DNA from: Solea solea
Taxonomy: Eukaryota; Chordata; Actinopteri; Pleuronectiformes; Soleidae
Reading direction: 5' to 3'
Assembly: GCF_958295425.1 (NCBI RefSeq)
Contig: NC_081145.1
Span: 1,079,001-1,143,000 of the forward strand
Length of the DNA stretch: 64,000 bases
Shown here: in pieces, positions 15,001-28,700 of the stretch
Numbering within the stretch: position 1 is the stretch's first letter
Layout: every line of letters begins with the position of its first letter
Program-made: the position numbers and the translations under genes
Notes under the pieces: generated by a model
Database searches by the model: none
Seen by the model: only the letters and a program-made list of their open reading frames with translations
Told to the model about the DNA's origin: nothing

Positions 15001-18000
15001 GTCTTAATGTTGTCGTGATTCGTCTTAATGTTGCTGTCTTTGTCTTAATGTTGTAGTGATTCGTCTTAATGTTGTAGTGATTTGTCTTAATGTTGTCCTG
15101 ATTCGTCTTAATGTTGTAGTGATTAGTCTTAATGTTGTAGTGCTTCGTCTTAATGTTGTAGTGATTTGTCTTAATGTTGTAGTGCGTCGTCTTAATGTTG
15201 TAGCGATTCGTCTTAATGTTGTAGCGCTTCGTCTTAGTGTTGCTGTGCTTCGTCTTAATGTTGTAATGATTCGTCTTAATGTTGTTGTGCTTCGTCTTAA
15301 TATTGCTGTGCTTCGTCTTAATGTTGTAGTGATTCGTCTTAATGTTGTAGTGCTTCGTCTTAATGTTGTAGTGATTCGTCTTAATGTTGTAGTGCTTCGT
15401 CTTAATGTTGTAGTGCTTCGTCTTAGTGTTGCTGTGCTTCGTCTTAATGTTGCTGTGCTTCGTCTTAATGTTGTAGTGCTTCGTCTTAATGATTCGTCTT
15501 AATGTTGTAGTGCTTCGTCTTAATGTTGCTGTGCTTCGTCTTAATGTTGTAGTGCTTAGTCTTAATGATTCGTCTTAATATTGTAGTGCTTCGTCTTAAT
15601 GTTGCTGTGCTTCGTCTTAATGTTGTAGTGCTTCGTCTTAATGATTTGTCTTAATGTTGCTGTCCCTCGTCTTAATGTTGTAGTGCTTCGTCTTAATGTT
15701 GCTGTCCTTCGTCTTAATGTTGTAGTGATTCGTCTTAATGTTGTAGTGATTTGTCTTAATGTTGTCGTGTTCGTCTTCAGGTTGTAGTGATTCGTCTTAA
15801 TGTTGTAGTGCTTCGTCTTAATGTTGTAGTGCTTTGTCTTAATGATTCGTCTTAATGTTGTTGTGCTTCGTCTTAATGTTATAGTGATTCATCTTAATGT
15901 TGTAGTGATTTGTCTTGATGTTGTAGGGCTTCGTCTTAATGATTTGTCTTAATGTTGTAGTGCTTCGTCTTAATGTTGCTGTGCTTCGTCTTAATGTTGT
16001 AGTGCTTCGTCTTAATGTTGCTGTGCTTCGTCTTAATGTTGTAGTGCTTAGTCTTAATGATTCGTCTTAATGTTGTAGTGCTTCGTCCTAATGTTGCTGT
16101 GCTTCGTCTCAATGTTGTAGTGCTTCGTCTTAATGATTTGTCTTAATGTTGCTGTCATTCGTCTTAATGTTGTAGTGATTCGTCTTAATGTTGTAGTGCT
16201 TCGTCTTAATGTTGCTGTCCTTCGTCTTAATGTTGTAGTGATTCGTCTTAATGTTGTAGTGATTCGTCTTAATGTTGTCGTGATTCGTCTTAATGTTGTC
16301 GTGATTCGTCTTAATTATTCGTTCTTAATGTTGTAGTGATTTGTCTTAATGTTGTAGTGCTTCGTCTTAATGTTGCTGTCCTTGATCTTAATGTTGTTGT
16401 GATTCGTCTTAATGTTGTAGTGCTTTGTCTTAATATTGCTGTGCTTCATCTTAATGTTGTAGTGCTTCGTCTTAATGTTGTAGTTATTCGTCTTAATTTT
16501 GTAGTGCTCCGTCTTAATGTTGCTGTGCTTCGTCTTAATGTTGTAGTGCTTCGTCTTAATGATTTGTTTTAATGGTGTAGTGATTCGTCTTAATGTTGCT
16601 GTGCTTGGTCTTAATGTTGTAGTGCTTCGTCTTAATATTGCTGTGCTTCGTCTTAATGTTGTAGTGATTCGTCTTAATGTTGTAGTGCTTCGTCTTAATG
16701 TTGTAGTGATTCGTCTTAATGTTGTAGTGCTTCGTCTTAATGTTGTAGTGCTTCGTCTTAGTGTTGCTGTGCTTCGTCTTAATGTTGCTGTCCTTCGTCT
16801 TAATGTTTTTGTGCTTCGTGTTAATGTTGTAGTGATTTTTCTTAATGTTGCAGTGCTTCGTCTTAATGTTGTAGTGCTTCGTCTTAATGTTGCTGTCCTT
16901 CGTCTTAATGTTTTTGTGCTTCGTCTTAATGTTGAAGCGATTCGTCTTAATGTTGTAGTGATTCGTCTTAATGTTGTAGTGCTTCGTCTTACTGTTGCTG
17001 TCTTCGTCTTAATGTTGTAGTGATTCGTCTTAATGTTGTAGTGCTTCGTCTTAATGCTGCTGTGCTTCGTCTTAATGTTGTAGTGATTCGTCTTAATGTT
17101 GTCGTGATTCGTCTTAATGTTGCTGTCTTTGTCTTAATGTTGTAGTGATTTGTCTTAATGTTGTCGTGATTCGTCTTAATGTTGCTGTCTTTGTCTTAAT
17201 GTTGTAGTGATTCGTCTTAATGTTGTAGTGATTTGTCTTAATGTTGTCGTGATTCGTCTTAATGTTGTAGTGATTAGTCTTAATGTTGTAGTGCGTCGTC
17301 TTAATGTTGTAGTGCTTCGTCTTAATGTTGTAGCGATTCGTCTTAATGTTGTAGCGCTTCGTCTTAGTGTTGCTGTGCTTCGTCTTAATGTTGTAATGAT
17401 TCGTCTTAATGTTGTTGTGCTTCGACTTAATGTTGTAGTGCTTCGTCTTAATGATTCGTCTTAATGTTGTAGTGCTTCGTCTTAATGTTGCTGTGCTTCG
17501 TCTTAATGTTGTAGTGCTTCGTCTTAATGTTGCTGTGCTTCGTCTTAATGTTGCTGTGCTTCGTCTTAATGTTGTAGTGCTTCGTCTTAATGATTCGTCT
17601 TAATGTTGTAGTGCTTCGTCTTAATGTTGTAGTGCTTCGTCTTAATGATTCGTCTTAATGTTGTAGTGCTTCGTCTTAATGTTGCAGTCCTTCGTCTTAA
17701 TGTTGTAGTGATCCGTCTTAATGTTGTAGTGCTTCGTCTTAATGTTGTAGTGCTTCGTCTTAATGTTGTATTGCTTCGTCTTAATGTTGCTGTCCTTCGT
17801 CTTAATGTTGTAGTGATCCGTCTTAATGTTGTAGTGATTCGTCTTAATGTTGTAGTGCTTCGTCTTAATGTTGTAGTGATTCGTCTTAATGTTGTAGTGC
17901 CTCGTCTTAATGTTGTAGTGCTTCGTCTTAGTGTTGCTGTGCTTCGTCTTAATGTTGTAGTGCTTCGTCTTAATTATTCGTCTTAATGTTGTAGTGATTC

Positions 18001-19767
18001 GTCTTAATGTTGCTGTGCTTCGTCTTAATGTTGCTGTCCTTCGTCTTAATGTTTTTGTGCTTCGTGTTAATGTTGTAGTGATTTTTCTTAATGTTGTAGT
18101 GCTTCGTCTTAATGTTGTAGTGCTTCGTCTTAATGTTGCTGTCCTTCGTCTTAATGTTTTTGTGCTTCGTCTTAATGTTGAAGCGATTCGTCTTAATGTT
18201 GTAGTGATTCGACTTAATGTTGTAGTGCTTCGTCTTAATGTTTAGTGATTCGTGTTGTAGTGATTCGTCTTAATTTTGTAGTGATTCGTGATAATGTTGT
18301 AGTGATTTTTCTTAATGTTGTAGTGCTTCGTCTTAATGTTGCTGTGCTCTCTTAATGTTGTAGTGCTTCGTCTTAATGATTCGTCTTAATGTTGTAGTGC
18401 TTCGTCTTAATGATTCGTCTTAATGTTGTAGTGCTTCGTCTTAATGTTGCTGTCCTTCGTCTTAATGTTGTAGTGATTCGTCTTAATGTTGTAGTGCTTC
18501 GTCTTAATGTTGTAGTGCTTCGTCTTAATGTTGTAGTGCTTCGTCTTAATGTTGTCGTGATTTGTCTTAATGTTGCTGTGCTTCGTCTTAATGTTGCAGT
18601 GCTTCGTCTTAATATTGTAGTGCTTCGTCTTAATGTTGCTGTGCTTCGTCTTAATGCTGCTGTGCTTCGTCTTAATGTTGTAGTGATTCGTCTTAATGTT
18701 GTAGTGCTTCGTCTTAATGTTGCTGTGCTTCGTCTTAATGCTGCTGTGCTTCGTCTTAATGTTGTAGTGATTCGTCTTAATGTTGTCGTGATTCGTCTTA
18801 ATGTTGCTGTCTTTGTCTTAATGTTGTAGTGATTTGTCTTAATGTTGTCGTGATTCGTCTTAATGTTGCTGTCTTTGTCTTAATGTTGTAGTGATTCGTC
18901 TTAATGTTGTAGTGATTTGTCTTAATGTTGTCGTGATTCGTCTTAATGTTGTAGTGATTAGTCTTAATGTTGTAGTGCTTCGTCTTAATGTTGTAGTGAT
19001 TTGTCTTAATGTTGTAGTGCGTCGTCTTAATGTTGTAGTGCTTCGTCTTAATGTTGTAGCGATTCGTCTTAATGTTGTAGCGCTTCGTCTTAGTGTTGCT
19101 GTGCTTCGTCTTAATGTTGTAATGATTCGTCTTAATGTTGTTGTGCTTCGTCTTAATGTTGTAGTGCTTCGTCTTAATGATTCGTCTTAATTTTGTAGTG
19201 CTTCGTCTTAATGTTGTATTGCTTCGTCTTAATGTTGCTGTCCTTCGTCTTAATGTTGTAGTGATCCGTCTTAATGTTGTAGTGTTTCGTCTTAATGTTG
19301 CTGTGCTTCGTCTTAATGTTGTATTGCTTCGTCTTAATGATTCGTCTTAATGTTGTATTGCTTCGTCTTAATGATTCGTCTTAATGTTGCTGTCCTTCGT
19401 CTTAATGTTGTAGTGATTCGTCTTAATGTTGTAGTGATTCGTCTTAATGTTGTAGTGCTTCGTCTTAATGTTGTAGTGCTTCGTCTTAATGTTGTAGTGC
19501 TTCGTCTTAATGTTGCTGTGCTTCGTCTTAATGCTGCTGTGCTTCGTCTTAATGTTGTAGTGATTCGTCTTAATGTTGTAGTGCTTCGTCTTAATGTTGC
19601 TGTGCTTCGTCTTAATGCTGCTGTGCTTCGTCTTAATGTTGTAGTGATTCGTCTTAATGTTGTCGTGATTCGTCTTAATGTTGCTGTCTTTGTCTTAATG
19701 TTGTAGTGATTTGTCTTAATGTTGTCGTGATTCGTCTTAATGTTGCTGTCTTTGTCTTAATGTTGTA

Positions 19768-22700
19768 GTGATTCGTCTTAATGTTGTAGTGATTTGTCTT
19801 AATGTTGTCGTGATTCGTCTTAATGTTGTAGTGATTAGTCTTAATGTTGTAGTGCTTCGTCTTAATGTTGTAGTGATTTGTCTTAATGTTGTAGTGCGTC
19901 GTCTTAATGTTGTAGTGCTTCGTCTTAATGTTGTAGCGATTCGTCTTAATGTTGTAGCGCTTCGTCTTAGTGTTGCTGTGCTTCGTCTTAATGTTGTAAT
20001 GATTCGTCTTAATGTTGTTGTGCTTCGTCTTAATGTTGTAGTGCTTCGTCTTAATGATTCGTCTTAATGTTGTAGTGCTTCGTCTTAATGTTGCTGTGCT
20101 TCGTCTTAATGTTGTAGTGCTTCGTCTTAATGTTGCTGTGCTTCGTCTTAATGTTGCTGTGCTTCGTCTTAATGTTGTAGTGCTTCGTCTTAATGATTCG
20201 TCTTAATTTTGTAGTGCTTCGTCTTAATGTTGTAGTGCTTCGTCTTAATGATTCGTCTTAATGTTGTAGTGCTTCGTCTTAATGTTGCAGTCCTTCGTCT
20301 TAATGTTGTAGTGATCCGTCTTAATGTTGTAGTGCTTCGTCTTAATGTTGTAGTGCTTCGTCTTAATGTTGTATTGCTTCGTCTTAATGTTGCTGTCCTT
20401 CGTCTTAATGTTGTAGTGATCCGTCTTAATGTTGTAGTGATTCGTCTTAATGTTGTAGTGCTTCGTCTTAATGTTGTAGTGATTCGTCTTAATGTTGTAG
20501 TGCCTCGTCTTAATGTTGTAGTGCTTCGTCTTAATTATTCGTCTTAATGTTGTAGTGATTCGTCTTAATGTTGCTGTGCTTCGTCTTAATGTTGCTGTCC
20601 TTCGTCTTAATGTTTTTGTGCTTCGTGTTAATGTTGTAGTGATTTTTCTTAATGTTGTAGTGCTTCGTCTTAATGTTGTAGTGCTTCGTCTTAATGTTGC
20701 TGTCCTTCGTCTTAATGTTTTTGTGCTTCGTCTTAATGTTGAAGCGATTCGTCTTAATGTTGTAGTGATTCGACTTAATGTTGTAGTGCTTCGTCTTAAT
20801 GTTGTAGTGATTCGTGTTGTAGTGATTCGTCTTAATTTTGTAGTGATTCGTGATAATGTTGTAGTGATTTTTCTTAATGTTGTAGTGCTTCGTCTTAATG
20901 TTGCTGTGCTCTCTTAATGTTGTAGTGCTTCGTCTTAATGATTCGTCTTAATGTTGTAGTGCTTCGTCTTAATGATTCGTCTTAATGTTGTAGTGCTTCG
21001 TCTTAATGTTGCTGTCCTTCGTCTTAATGTTGTAGTGATTCGTCTTAATGTTGTAGTGCTTCGTCTTAATGTTGTAGTGCTTCGTCTTAATGTTGTCGTG
21101 ATTTGTCTTAATGTTGCTGTGCTTCGTCTTAATGTTGCAGTGCTTCGTCTTAATATTGTAGTGCTTCGTCTTAATGTTGCTGTGCTTCGTCTTAATGCTG
21201 CTGTGCTTCGTCTTAATGTTGTAGTGATTCGTCTTAATGTTGTAGTGCTTCGTCTTAATGTTGCTGTGCTTCGTCTTAATGCTGCTGTGCTTCGTCTTAA
21301 TGTTGTAGTGATTCGTCTTAATGTTGTCGTGATTCGTCTTAATGTTGCTGTCTTTGTCTTAATGTTGTAGTGATTTGTCTTAATGTTGTCGTGATTCGTC
21401 TTAATGTTGCTGTCTTTGTCTTAATGTTGTAGTGATTCGTCTTAATGTTGTAGTGATTTGTCTTAATGTTGTCGTGATTCGTCTTAATGTTGTAGTGATT
21501 AGTCTTAATGTTGTAGTGCTTCGTCTTAATGTTGCTGTGCTCTCTTAATGTTGTAGTGCTTCGTCTTAATGATTCGTCTTAATGTTGTAGTGCTTCGTCT
21601 TAATGATTCGTCTTAATGTTGTAGTGCTTCGTCTTAATGTTGCTGTCCTTCGTCTTAATGTTGTAGTGATTCGTCTTAATGTTGTAGTGCTTCGTCTTAA
21701 TGTTGTAGTGCTTCGTCTTAATGTTGTAGTGCTTCGTCTTAATGTTGTCGTGATTTGTCTTAATGTTGCTGTGCTTCGTCTTAATGTTGCAGTGCTTCGT
21801 CTTAATATTGTAGTGCTTCGTCTTAATGTTGCTGTGCTTCGTCTTAATGCTGCTGTGCTTCGTCTTAATGTTGTAGTGATTCGTCTTAATGTTGTAGTGC
21901 TTCGTCTTAATGTTGCTGTGCTTCGTCTTAATGCTGCTGTGCTTCGTCTTAATGTTGTAGTGATTCGTCTTAATGTTGTCGTGATTCGTCTTAATGTTGC
22001 TGTCTTTGTCTTAATGTTGTAGTGATTTGTCTTAATGTTGTCGTGATTCGTCTTAATGTTGCTGTCTTTGTCTTAATGTTGTAGTGATTCGTCTTAATGT
22101 TGTAGTGATTTGTCTTAATGTTGTCGTGATTCGTCTTAATGTTGTAGTGATTCGTCTTAATGTTGTTGTGCTTCGTCTTAATGTTGTAGTGCTTCGTCTT
22201 AATTTTGTAGTGCTTCGTCTTAATGTTGTATTGCTTCGTCTTAATGTTGCTGTCCTTCGTCTTAATGTTGTAGTGATCCGTCTTAATGTTGTAGTGTTTC
22301 GTCTTAATGTTGCTGTGCTTCGTCTTAATGTTGTATTGCTTCGTCTTAATGATTCGTCTTAATGTTGTATTGCTTCGTCTTAATGATTCGTCTTAATGTT
22401 GCTGTCCTTCGTCTTAATGTTGTAGTGATTCGTCTTAATGTTGTAGTGATTCGTCTTAATGTTGTAGTGCTTCGTCTTAATGTTGTAGTGCTTCGTCTTA
22501 ATGTTGTAGTGCTTCGTCTTAATGTTGCTGTGCTTCGTCTTAATGCTGCTGTGCTTCGTCTTAATGTTGTAGTGATTCGTCTTAATGTTGTAGTGCTTCG
22601 TCTTAATGTTGCTGTGCTTCGTCTTAATGCTGCTGTGCTTCGTCTTAATGTTGTAGTGATTCGTCTTAATGTTGTCGTGATTCGTCTTAATGTTGCTGTC

Positions 22701-25700
22701 TTTGTCTTAATGTTGTAGTGATTTGTCTTAATGTTGTCGTGATTCGTCTTAATGTTGCTGTCTTTGTCTTAATGTTGTAGTGATTCGTCTTAATGTTGTA
22801 GTGATTTGTCTTAATGTTGTCGTGATTCGTCTTAATGTTGTAGTGATTAGTCTTAATGTTGTAGTGCTTCGTCTTAATGTTGTAGTGATTTGTCTTAATG
22901 TTGTAGTGCGTCGTCTTAATGTTGTAGTGCTTCGTCTTAATGTTGTAGCGATTCGTCTTAATGTTGTAGCGCTTCGTCTTAGTGTTGCTGTGCTTCGTCT
23001 TAATGTTGTAATGATTCGTCTTAATGTTGTTGTGCTTCGTCTTAATGTTGTAGTGCTTCGTCTTAATGATTCGTCTTAATGTTGTAGTGCTTCGTCTTAA
23101 TGTTGCTGTGCTTCGTCTTAATGTTGTAGTGCTTCGTCTTAATGTTGCTGTGCTTCGTCTTAATGTTGTAGTGCTTCGTCTTAATGATTCGTCTTAATTT
23201 TGTAGTGCTTCGTCTTAATGTTGTAGTGCTTCGTCTTAATGATTCGTCTTAATGTTGTAGTGCTTCGTCTTAATGTTGCAGTCCTTCGTCTTAATGTTGT
23301 AGTGATCCGTCTTAATGTTGTAGTGCTTCGTCTTAATGTTGTAGTGCTTCGTCTTAATGTTGTATTGCTTCGTCTTAATGTTGCTGTCCTTCGTCTTAAT
23401 GTTGTAGTGATCCGTCTTAATGTTGTAGTGATTCGTCTTAATGTTGTAGTGCTTCGTCTTAATGTTGTAGTGATTCGTCTTAATGTTGTAGTGCCTCGTC
23501 TTAATGTTGTAGTGCTTCGTCTTAATTATTCGTCTTAATGTTGTAGTGATTCGTCTTAATGTTGCTGTGCTTCGTCTTAATGTTGCTGTCCTTCGTCTTA
23601 ATGTTTTTGTGCTTCGTGTTAATGTTGTAGTGATTTTTCTTAATGTTGTAGTGCTTCGTCTTAATGTTGTAGTGCTTCGTCTTAATGTTGCTGTCCTTCG
23701 TCTTAATGTTTTTGTGCTTCGTCTTAATGTTGAAGCGATTCGTCTTAATGTTGTAGTGATTCGACTTAATGTTGTAGTGCTTCGTCTTAATGTTGTAGTG
23801 ATTCGTGTTGTAGTGATTCGTCTTAATTTTGTAGTGATTCGTGATAATGTTGTAGTGATTTTTCTTAATGTTGTAGTGCTTCGTCTTAATGTTGCTGTGC
23901 TCTCTTAATGTTGTAGTGCTTCGTCTTAATGATTCGTCTTAATGTTGTAGTGCTTCGTCTTAATGATTCGTCTTAATGTTGTAGTGCTTCGTCTTAATGT
24001 TGCTGTCCTTCGTCTTAATGTTGTAGTGATTCGTCTTAATGTTGTAGTGCTTCGTCTTAATGTTGTAGTGCTTCGTCTTAATGTTGTCGTGATTTGTCTT
24101 AATGTTGCTGTGCTTCGTCTTAATGTTGCAGTGCTTCGTCTTAATATTGTAGTGCTTCGTCTTAATGTTGCTGTGCTTCGTCTTAATGCTGCTGTGCTTC
24201 GTCTTAATGTTGTAGTGATTCGTCTTAATGTTGTAGTGCTTCGTCTTAATGTTGCTGTGCTTCGTCTTAATGCTGCTGTGCTTCGTCTTAATGTTGTAGT
24301 GATTCGTCTTAATGTTGTCGTGATTCGTCTTAATGTTGCTGTCTTTGTCTTAATGTTGTAGTGATTTGTCTTAATGTTGTCGTGATTCGTCTTAATGTTG
24401 CTGTCTTTGTCTTAATGTTGTAGTGATTCGTCTTAATGTTGTAGTGATTTGTCTTAATGTTGTCGTGATTCGTCTTAATGTTGTAGTGATTAGTCTTAAT
24501 GTTGTAGTGCTTCGTCTTAATGTTGCTGTGCTCTCTTAATGTTGTAGTGCTTCGTCTTAATGATTCGTCTTAATGTTGTAGTGCTTCGTCTTAATGATTC
24601 GTCTTAATGTTGTAGTGCTTCGTCTTAATGTTGCTGTCCTTCGTCTTAATGTTGTAGTGATTCGTCTTAATGTTGTAGTGCTTCGTCTTAATGTTGTAGT
24701 GCTTCGTCTTAATGTTGTAGTGCTTCGTCTTAATGTTGTCGTGATTTGTCTTAATGTTGCTGTGCTTCGTCTTAATGTTGCAGTGCTTCGTCTTAATATT
24801 GTAGTGCTTCGTCTTAATGTTGCTGTGCTTCGTCTTAATGCTGCTGTGCTTCGTCTTAATGTTGTAGTGATTCGTCTTAATGTTGTAGTGCTTCGTCTTA
24901 ATGTTGCTGTGCTTCGTCTTAATGCTGCTGTGCTTCGTCTTAATGTTGTAGTGATTCGTCTTAATGTTGTCGTGATTCGTCTTAATGTTGCTGTCTTTGT
25001 CTTAATGTTGTAGTGATTTGTCTTAATGTTGTCGTGATTCGTCTTAATGTTGCTGTCTTTGTCTTAATGTTGTAGTGATTCGTCTTAATGTTGTAGTGAT
25101 TTGTCTTAATGTTGTCGTGATTCGTCTTAATGTTGTAGTGATTCGTCTTAATGTTGTTGTGCTTCGTCTTAATGTTGTAGTGCTTCGTCTTAATTTTGTA
25201 GTGCTTCGTCTTAATGTTGTATTGCTTCGTCTTAATGTTGCTGTCCTTCGTCTTAATGTTGTAGTGATCCGTCTTAATGTTGTAGTGTTTCGTCTTAATG
25301 TTGCTGTGCTTCGTCTTAATGTTGTATTGCTTCGTCTTAATGATTCGTCTTAATGTTGTATTGCTTCGTCTTAATGATTCGTCTTAATGTTGCTGTCCTT
25401 CGTCTTAATGTTGTAGTGATTCGTCTTAATGTTGTAGTGATTCGTCTTAATGTTGTAGTGCTTCGTCTTAATGTTGTAGTGCTTCGTCTTAATGTTGTAG
25501 TGCTTCGTCTTAATGTTGCTGTGCTTCGTCTTAATGCTGCTGTGCTTCGTCTTAATGTTGTAGTGATTCGTCTTAATGTTGTAGTGCTTCGTCTTAATGT
25601 TGCTGTGCTTCGTCTTAATGCTGCTGTGCTTCGTCTTAATGTTGTAGTGATTCGTCTTAATGTTGTCGTGATTCGTCTTAATGTTGCTGTCTTTGTCTTA

Positions 25701-25770
25701 ATGTTGTAGTGATTTGTCTTAATGTTGTCGTGATTCGTCTTAATGTTGCTGTCTTTGTCTTAATGTTGTA
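19768..25770 (+). repeat. Higher-order repeat of about 3.0 kb inside the 21-bp array (two units)
   Basis: Landmark variants recur at fixed distances. A block beginning ATTCGTCTTAATGTTGTAGTGATTTG starts at 19768, 22780 and 25771 (spacing 3012 and 2991). The odd junction GCTGTGCTCTCTTAATG lies near 20903, 23895 and 26886, again 2991 apart. The shorter spacing is explained by loss of one 21-bp unit. Units one and two are nearly identical over their whole length. A third copy starts at 25771 but collapses after about 1.1 kb. Each unit also holds an internal 631-bp duplication (20972 and 21603; 23963 and 24594). The near-identity points to recent homogenisation by unequal exchange (inference). Confidence 0.93.
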
Positions 25771-28700
25771 GTGATTCGTCTTAATGTTGTAGTGATTTGT
25801 CTTAATGTTGTCGTGATTCGTCTTAATGTTGTAGTGATTAGTCTTAATGTTGTAGTGCTTCGTCTTAATGTTGTAGTGATTTGTCTTAATGTTGTAGTGC
25901 GTCGTCTTAATGTTGTAGTGCTTCGTCTTAATGTTGTAGCGATTCGTCTTAATGTTGTAGCGCTTCGTCTTAGTGTTGCTGTGCTTCGTCTTAATGTTGT
26001 AATGATTCGTCTTAATGTTGTTGTGCTTCGTCTTAATGTTGTAGTGCTTCGTCTTAATGATTCGTCTTAATGTTGTAGTGCTTCGTCTTAATGTTGCTGT
26101 GCTTCGTCTTAATGTTGTAGTGCTTCGTCTTAATGTTGCTGTGCTTCGTCTTAATGTTGTAGTGCTTCGTCTTAATGATTCGTCTTAATTTTGTAGTGCT
26201 TCGTCTTAATGTTGTAGTGCTTCGTCTTAATGATTCGTCTTAATGTTGTAGTGCTTCGTCTTAATGTTGCAGTCCTTCGTCTTAATGTTGTAGTGATCCG
26301 TCTTAATGTTGTAGTGCTTCGTCTTAATGTTGTAGTGCTTCGTCTTAATGTTGTATTGCTTCGTCTTAATGTTGCTGTCCTTCGTCTTAATGTTGTAGTG
26401 ATCCGTCTTAATGTTGTAGTGATTCGTCTTAATGTTGTAGTGCTTCGTCTTAATGTTGTAGTGATTCGTCTTAATGTTGTAGTGCCTCGTCTTAATGTTG
26501 TAGTGCTTCGTCTTAATTATTCGTCTTAATGTTGTAGTGATTCGTCTTAATGTCGCTGTGCTTCGTCTTAATGTTGCTGTCCTTCGTCTTAATGTTTTTG
26601 TGCTTCGTGTTAATGTTGTAGTGATTTTTCTTAATGTTGTAGTGCTTCGTCTTAATGTTGTAGTGCTTCGTCTTAATGTTGCTGTCCTTCGTCTTAATGT
26701 TTTTGTGCTTCGTCTTAATGTTGAAGCGATTCGTCTTAATGTTGTAGTGATTCGACTTAATGTTGTAGTGCTTCGTCTTAATGTTGTAGTGATTCGTGTT
26801 GTAGTGATTCGTCTTAATTTTGTAGTGATTCGTGATAATGTTGTAGTGATTTTTCTTAATGTTGTAGTGCTTCGTCTTAATGTTGCTGTGCTCTCTTAAT
26901 GTTGTAGTGCTTCGTCTTAATGATTCGTCTTAATGTTGTAGTGCTTCGTCTTAATGATTCGTCTTAATGTTGTAGTGCTTCGTCTTAATGTTGCTGTCCT
27001 TCGTCTTAATGTTGTAGTGATTCGTCTTAATGTTGTAGTGCTTCGTCTTAATGTTGTAGTGCTTCGTCTTAATGTTGTAGTGCTTCGTCTTAATGTTGTC
27101 GTGATTTGTCTTAATGTTGCTGTGCTTCGTCTTAATGTTGCAGTGCTTCGTCTTAATATTGTAGTGCTTCGTCTTAATGTTGCTGTGCTTCGTCTTAATG
27201 CTGCTGTGCTTCGTCTTAATGTTGTAGTGATTCGTCTTAATGTTGTAGTGCTTCGTCTTAATGTTGCTGTGCTTCGTCTTAATGCTGCTGTGCTTCGTCT
27301 TAATGTTGTAGTGATTCGTCTTAATGTTGTCGTGATTCGTCTTAATGTTGCTGTCTTTGTCTTAATGTTGTAGTGATTTGTCTTAATGTTGTCGTGATTC
27401 GTCTTAATGTTGCTGTCTTTGTCTTAATGTTGTAGTGATTCGTCTTAATGTTGTAGTGATTTGTCTTAATGTTGTCGTGATTCGTCTTAATGTTGTAGTG
27501 ATTAGTCTTAATGTTGTAGTGCTTCGTCTTAATGTTGTAGTGATTTGTCTTAATGTTGTAGTGCGTCGTCTTAATGTTGTAGTGCTTCGTCTTAATGTTG
27601 TAGCGATTCGTCTTAATGTTGTAGCGCTTCGTCTTAGTGTTGCTGTGCTTCGTCTTAATGTTGTAATGATTCGTCTAAATGTTGTTGTGCTTCGTCTTAA
27701 TGTTGTAGTGCTTCGTCTTAATGATTCGTCTTAATGTTGTAGTGCTTCGTCTTAATTTTGTAGTGCTTCGTCTTAATGTTGTATTGCTTCGTCTTAATGT
27801 TGCTGTCCTTCGTCTTAATGTTGTAGTGATCCGTCTTAATGTTGTAGTGTTTCGTCTTAATGTTGCTGTGCTTCGTCTTAATGTTGTATTGCTTCGTCTT
27901 AATGATTCGTCTTAATGTTGTATTGCTTCGTCTTAATGATTCGTCTTAATGTTGCTGTCCTTCGTCTTAATGTTGTAGTGATTCGTCTTAATGTTGTAGT
28001 GATTCGTCTTAATGTTGTAGTGCTTCGTCTTAATGTTGTAGTGCTTCGTCTTAATGTTCTTGTGCTTCGTCTTAATGTTGTCGTGATTTGTCTTAATGTT
28101 GCTGTGCTTCGTCTTAATGTTGCAGTGCTTCGTCTTAATGTTGTAGTGCTTCGTCTTAATGTTGCTGTGCTTCGTCTTAATGCTGCTGTGCTTCGTCTTA
28201 ATGTTGTAGTGATTCGTCTTAATGTTGTAGTGCTTCGTCTTAATGTTGCTGTGCTTCGTCTTAATGCTGCTGTGCTTCGTCTTAATGTTGTAGTGATTCG
28301 TCTTAATGTTGTCGTGATTCGTCTTAATGTTGCTGTCTTTGTCTTAATGTTGTCGTGATTCGTCTTAATGTTGCTGTCTTTGTCTTAATGTTGTAGTGAT
28401 TCGTCTTAATGTTGTAGTGATTTGTCTTAATGTTGTCGTGATTCGTCTTAATGTTGTAGTGATTAGTCTTAATGTTGTAGTGCTTCGTCTTAATGTTGTA
28501 GTGATTTGTCTTAATGTTGTAGTGCGTCGTCTTAATGTTGTAGCGATTCGTCTTAATGTTGTAGCGCTTCGTCTTAGTGTTGCTGTGCTTCGTCTTAATG
28601 TTGTAATGATTCGTCTTAATGTTGTTGTGCTTCGTCTTAATATTGCTGTGCTTCGTCTTAATGTTGTAGTGATTCGTCTTAATGTTGTAGTGCTTCGTCT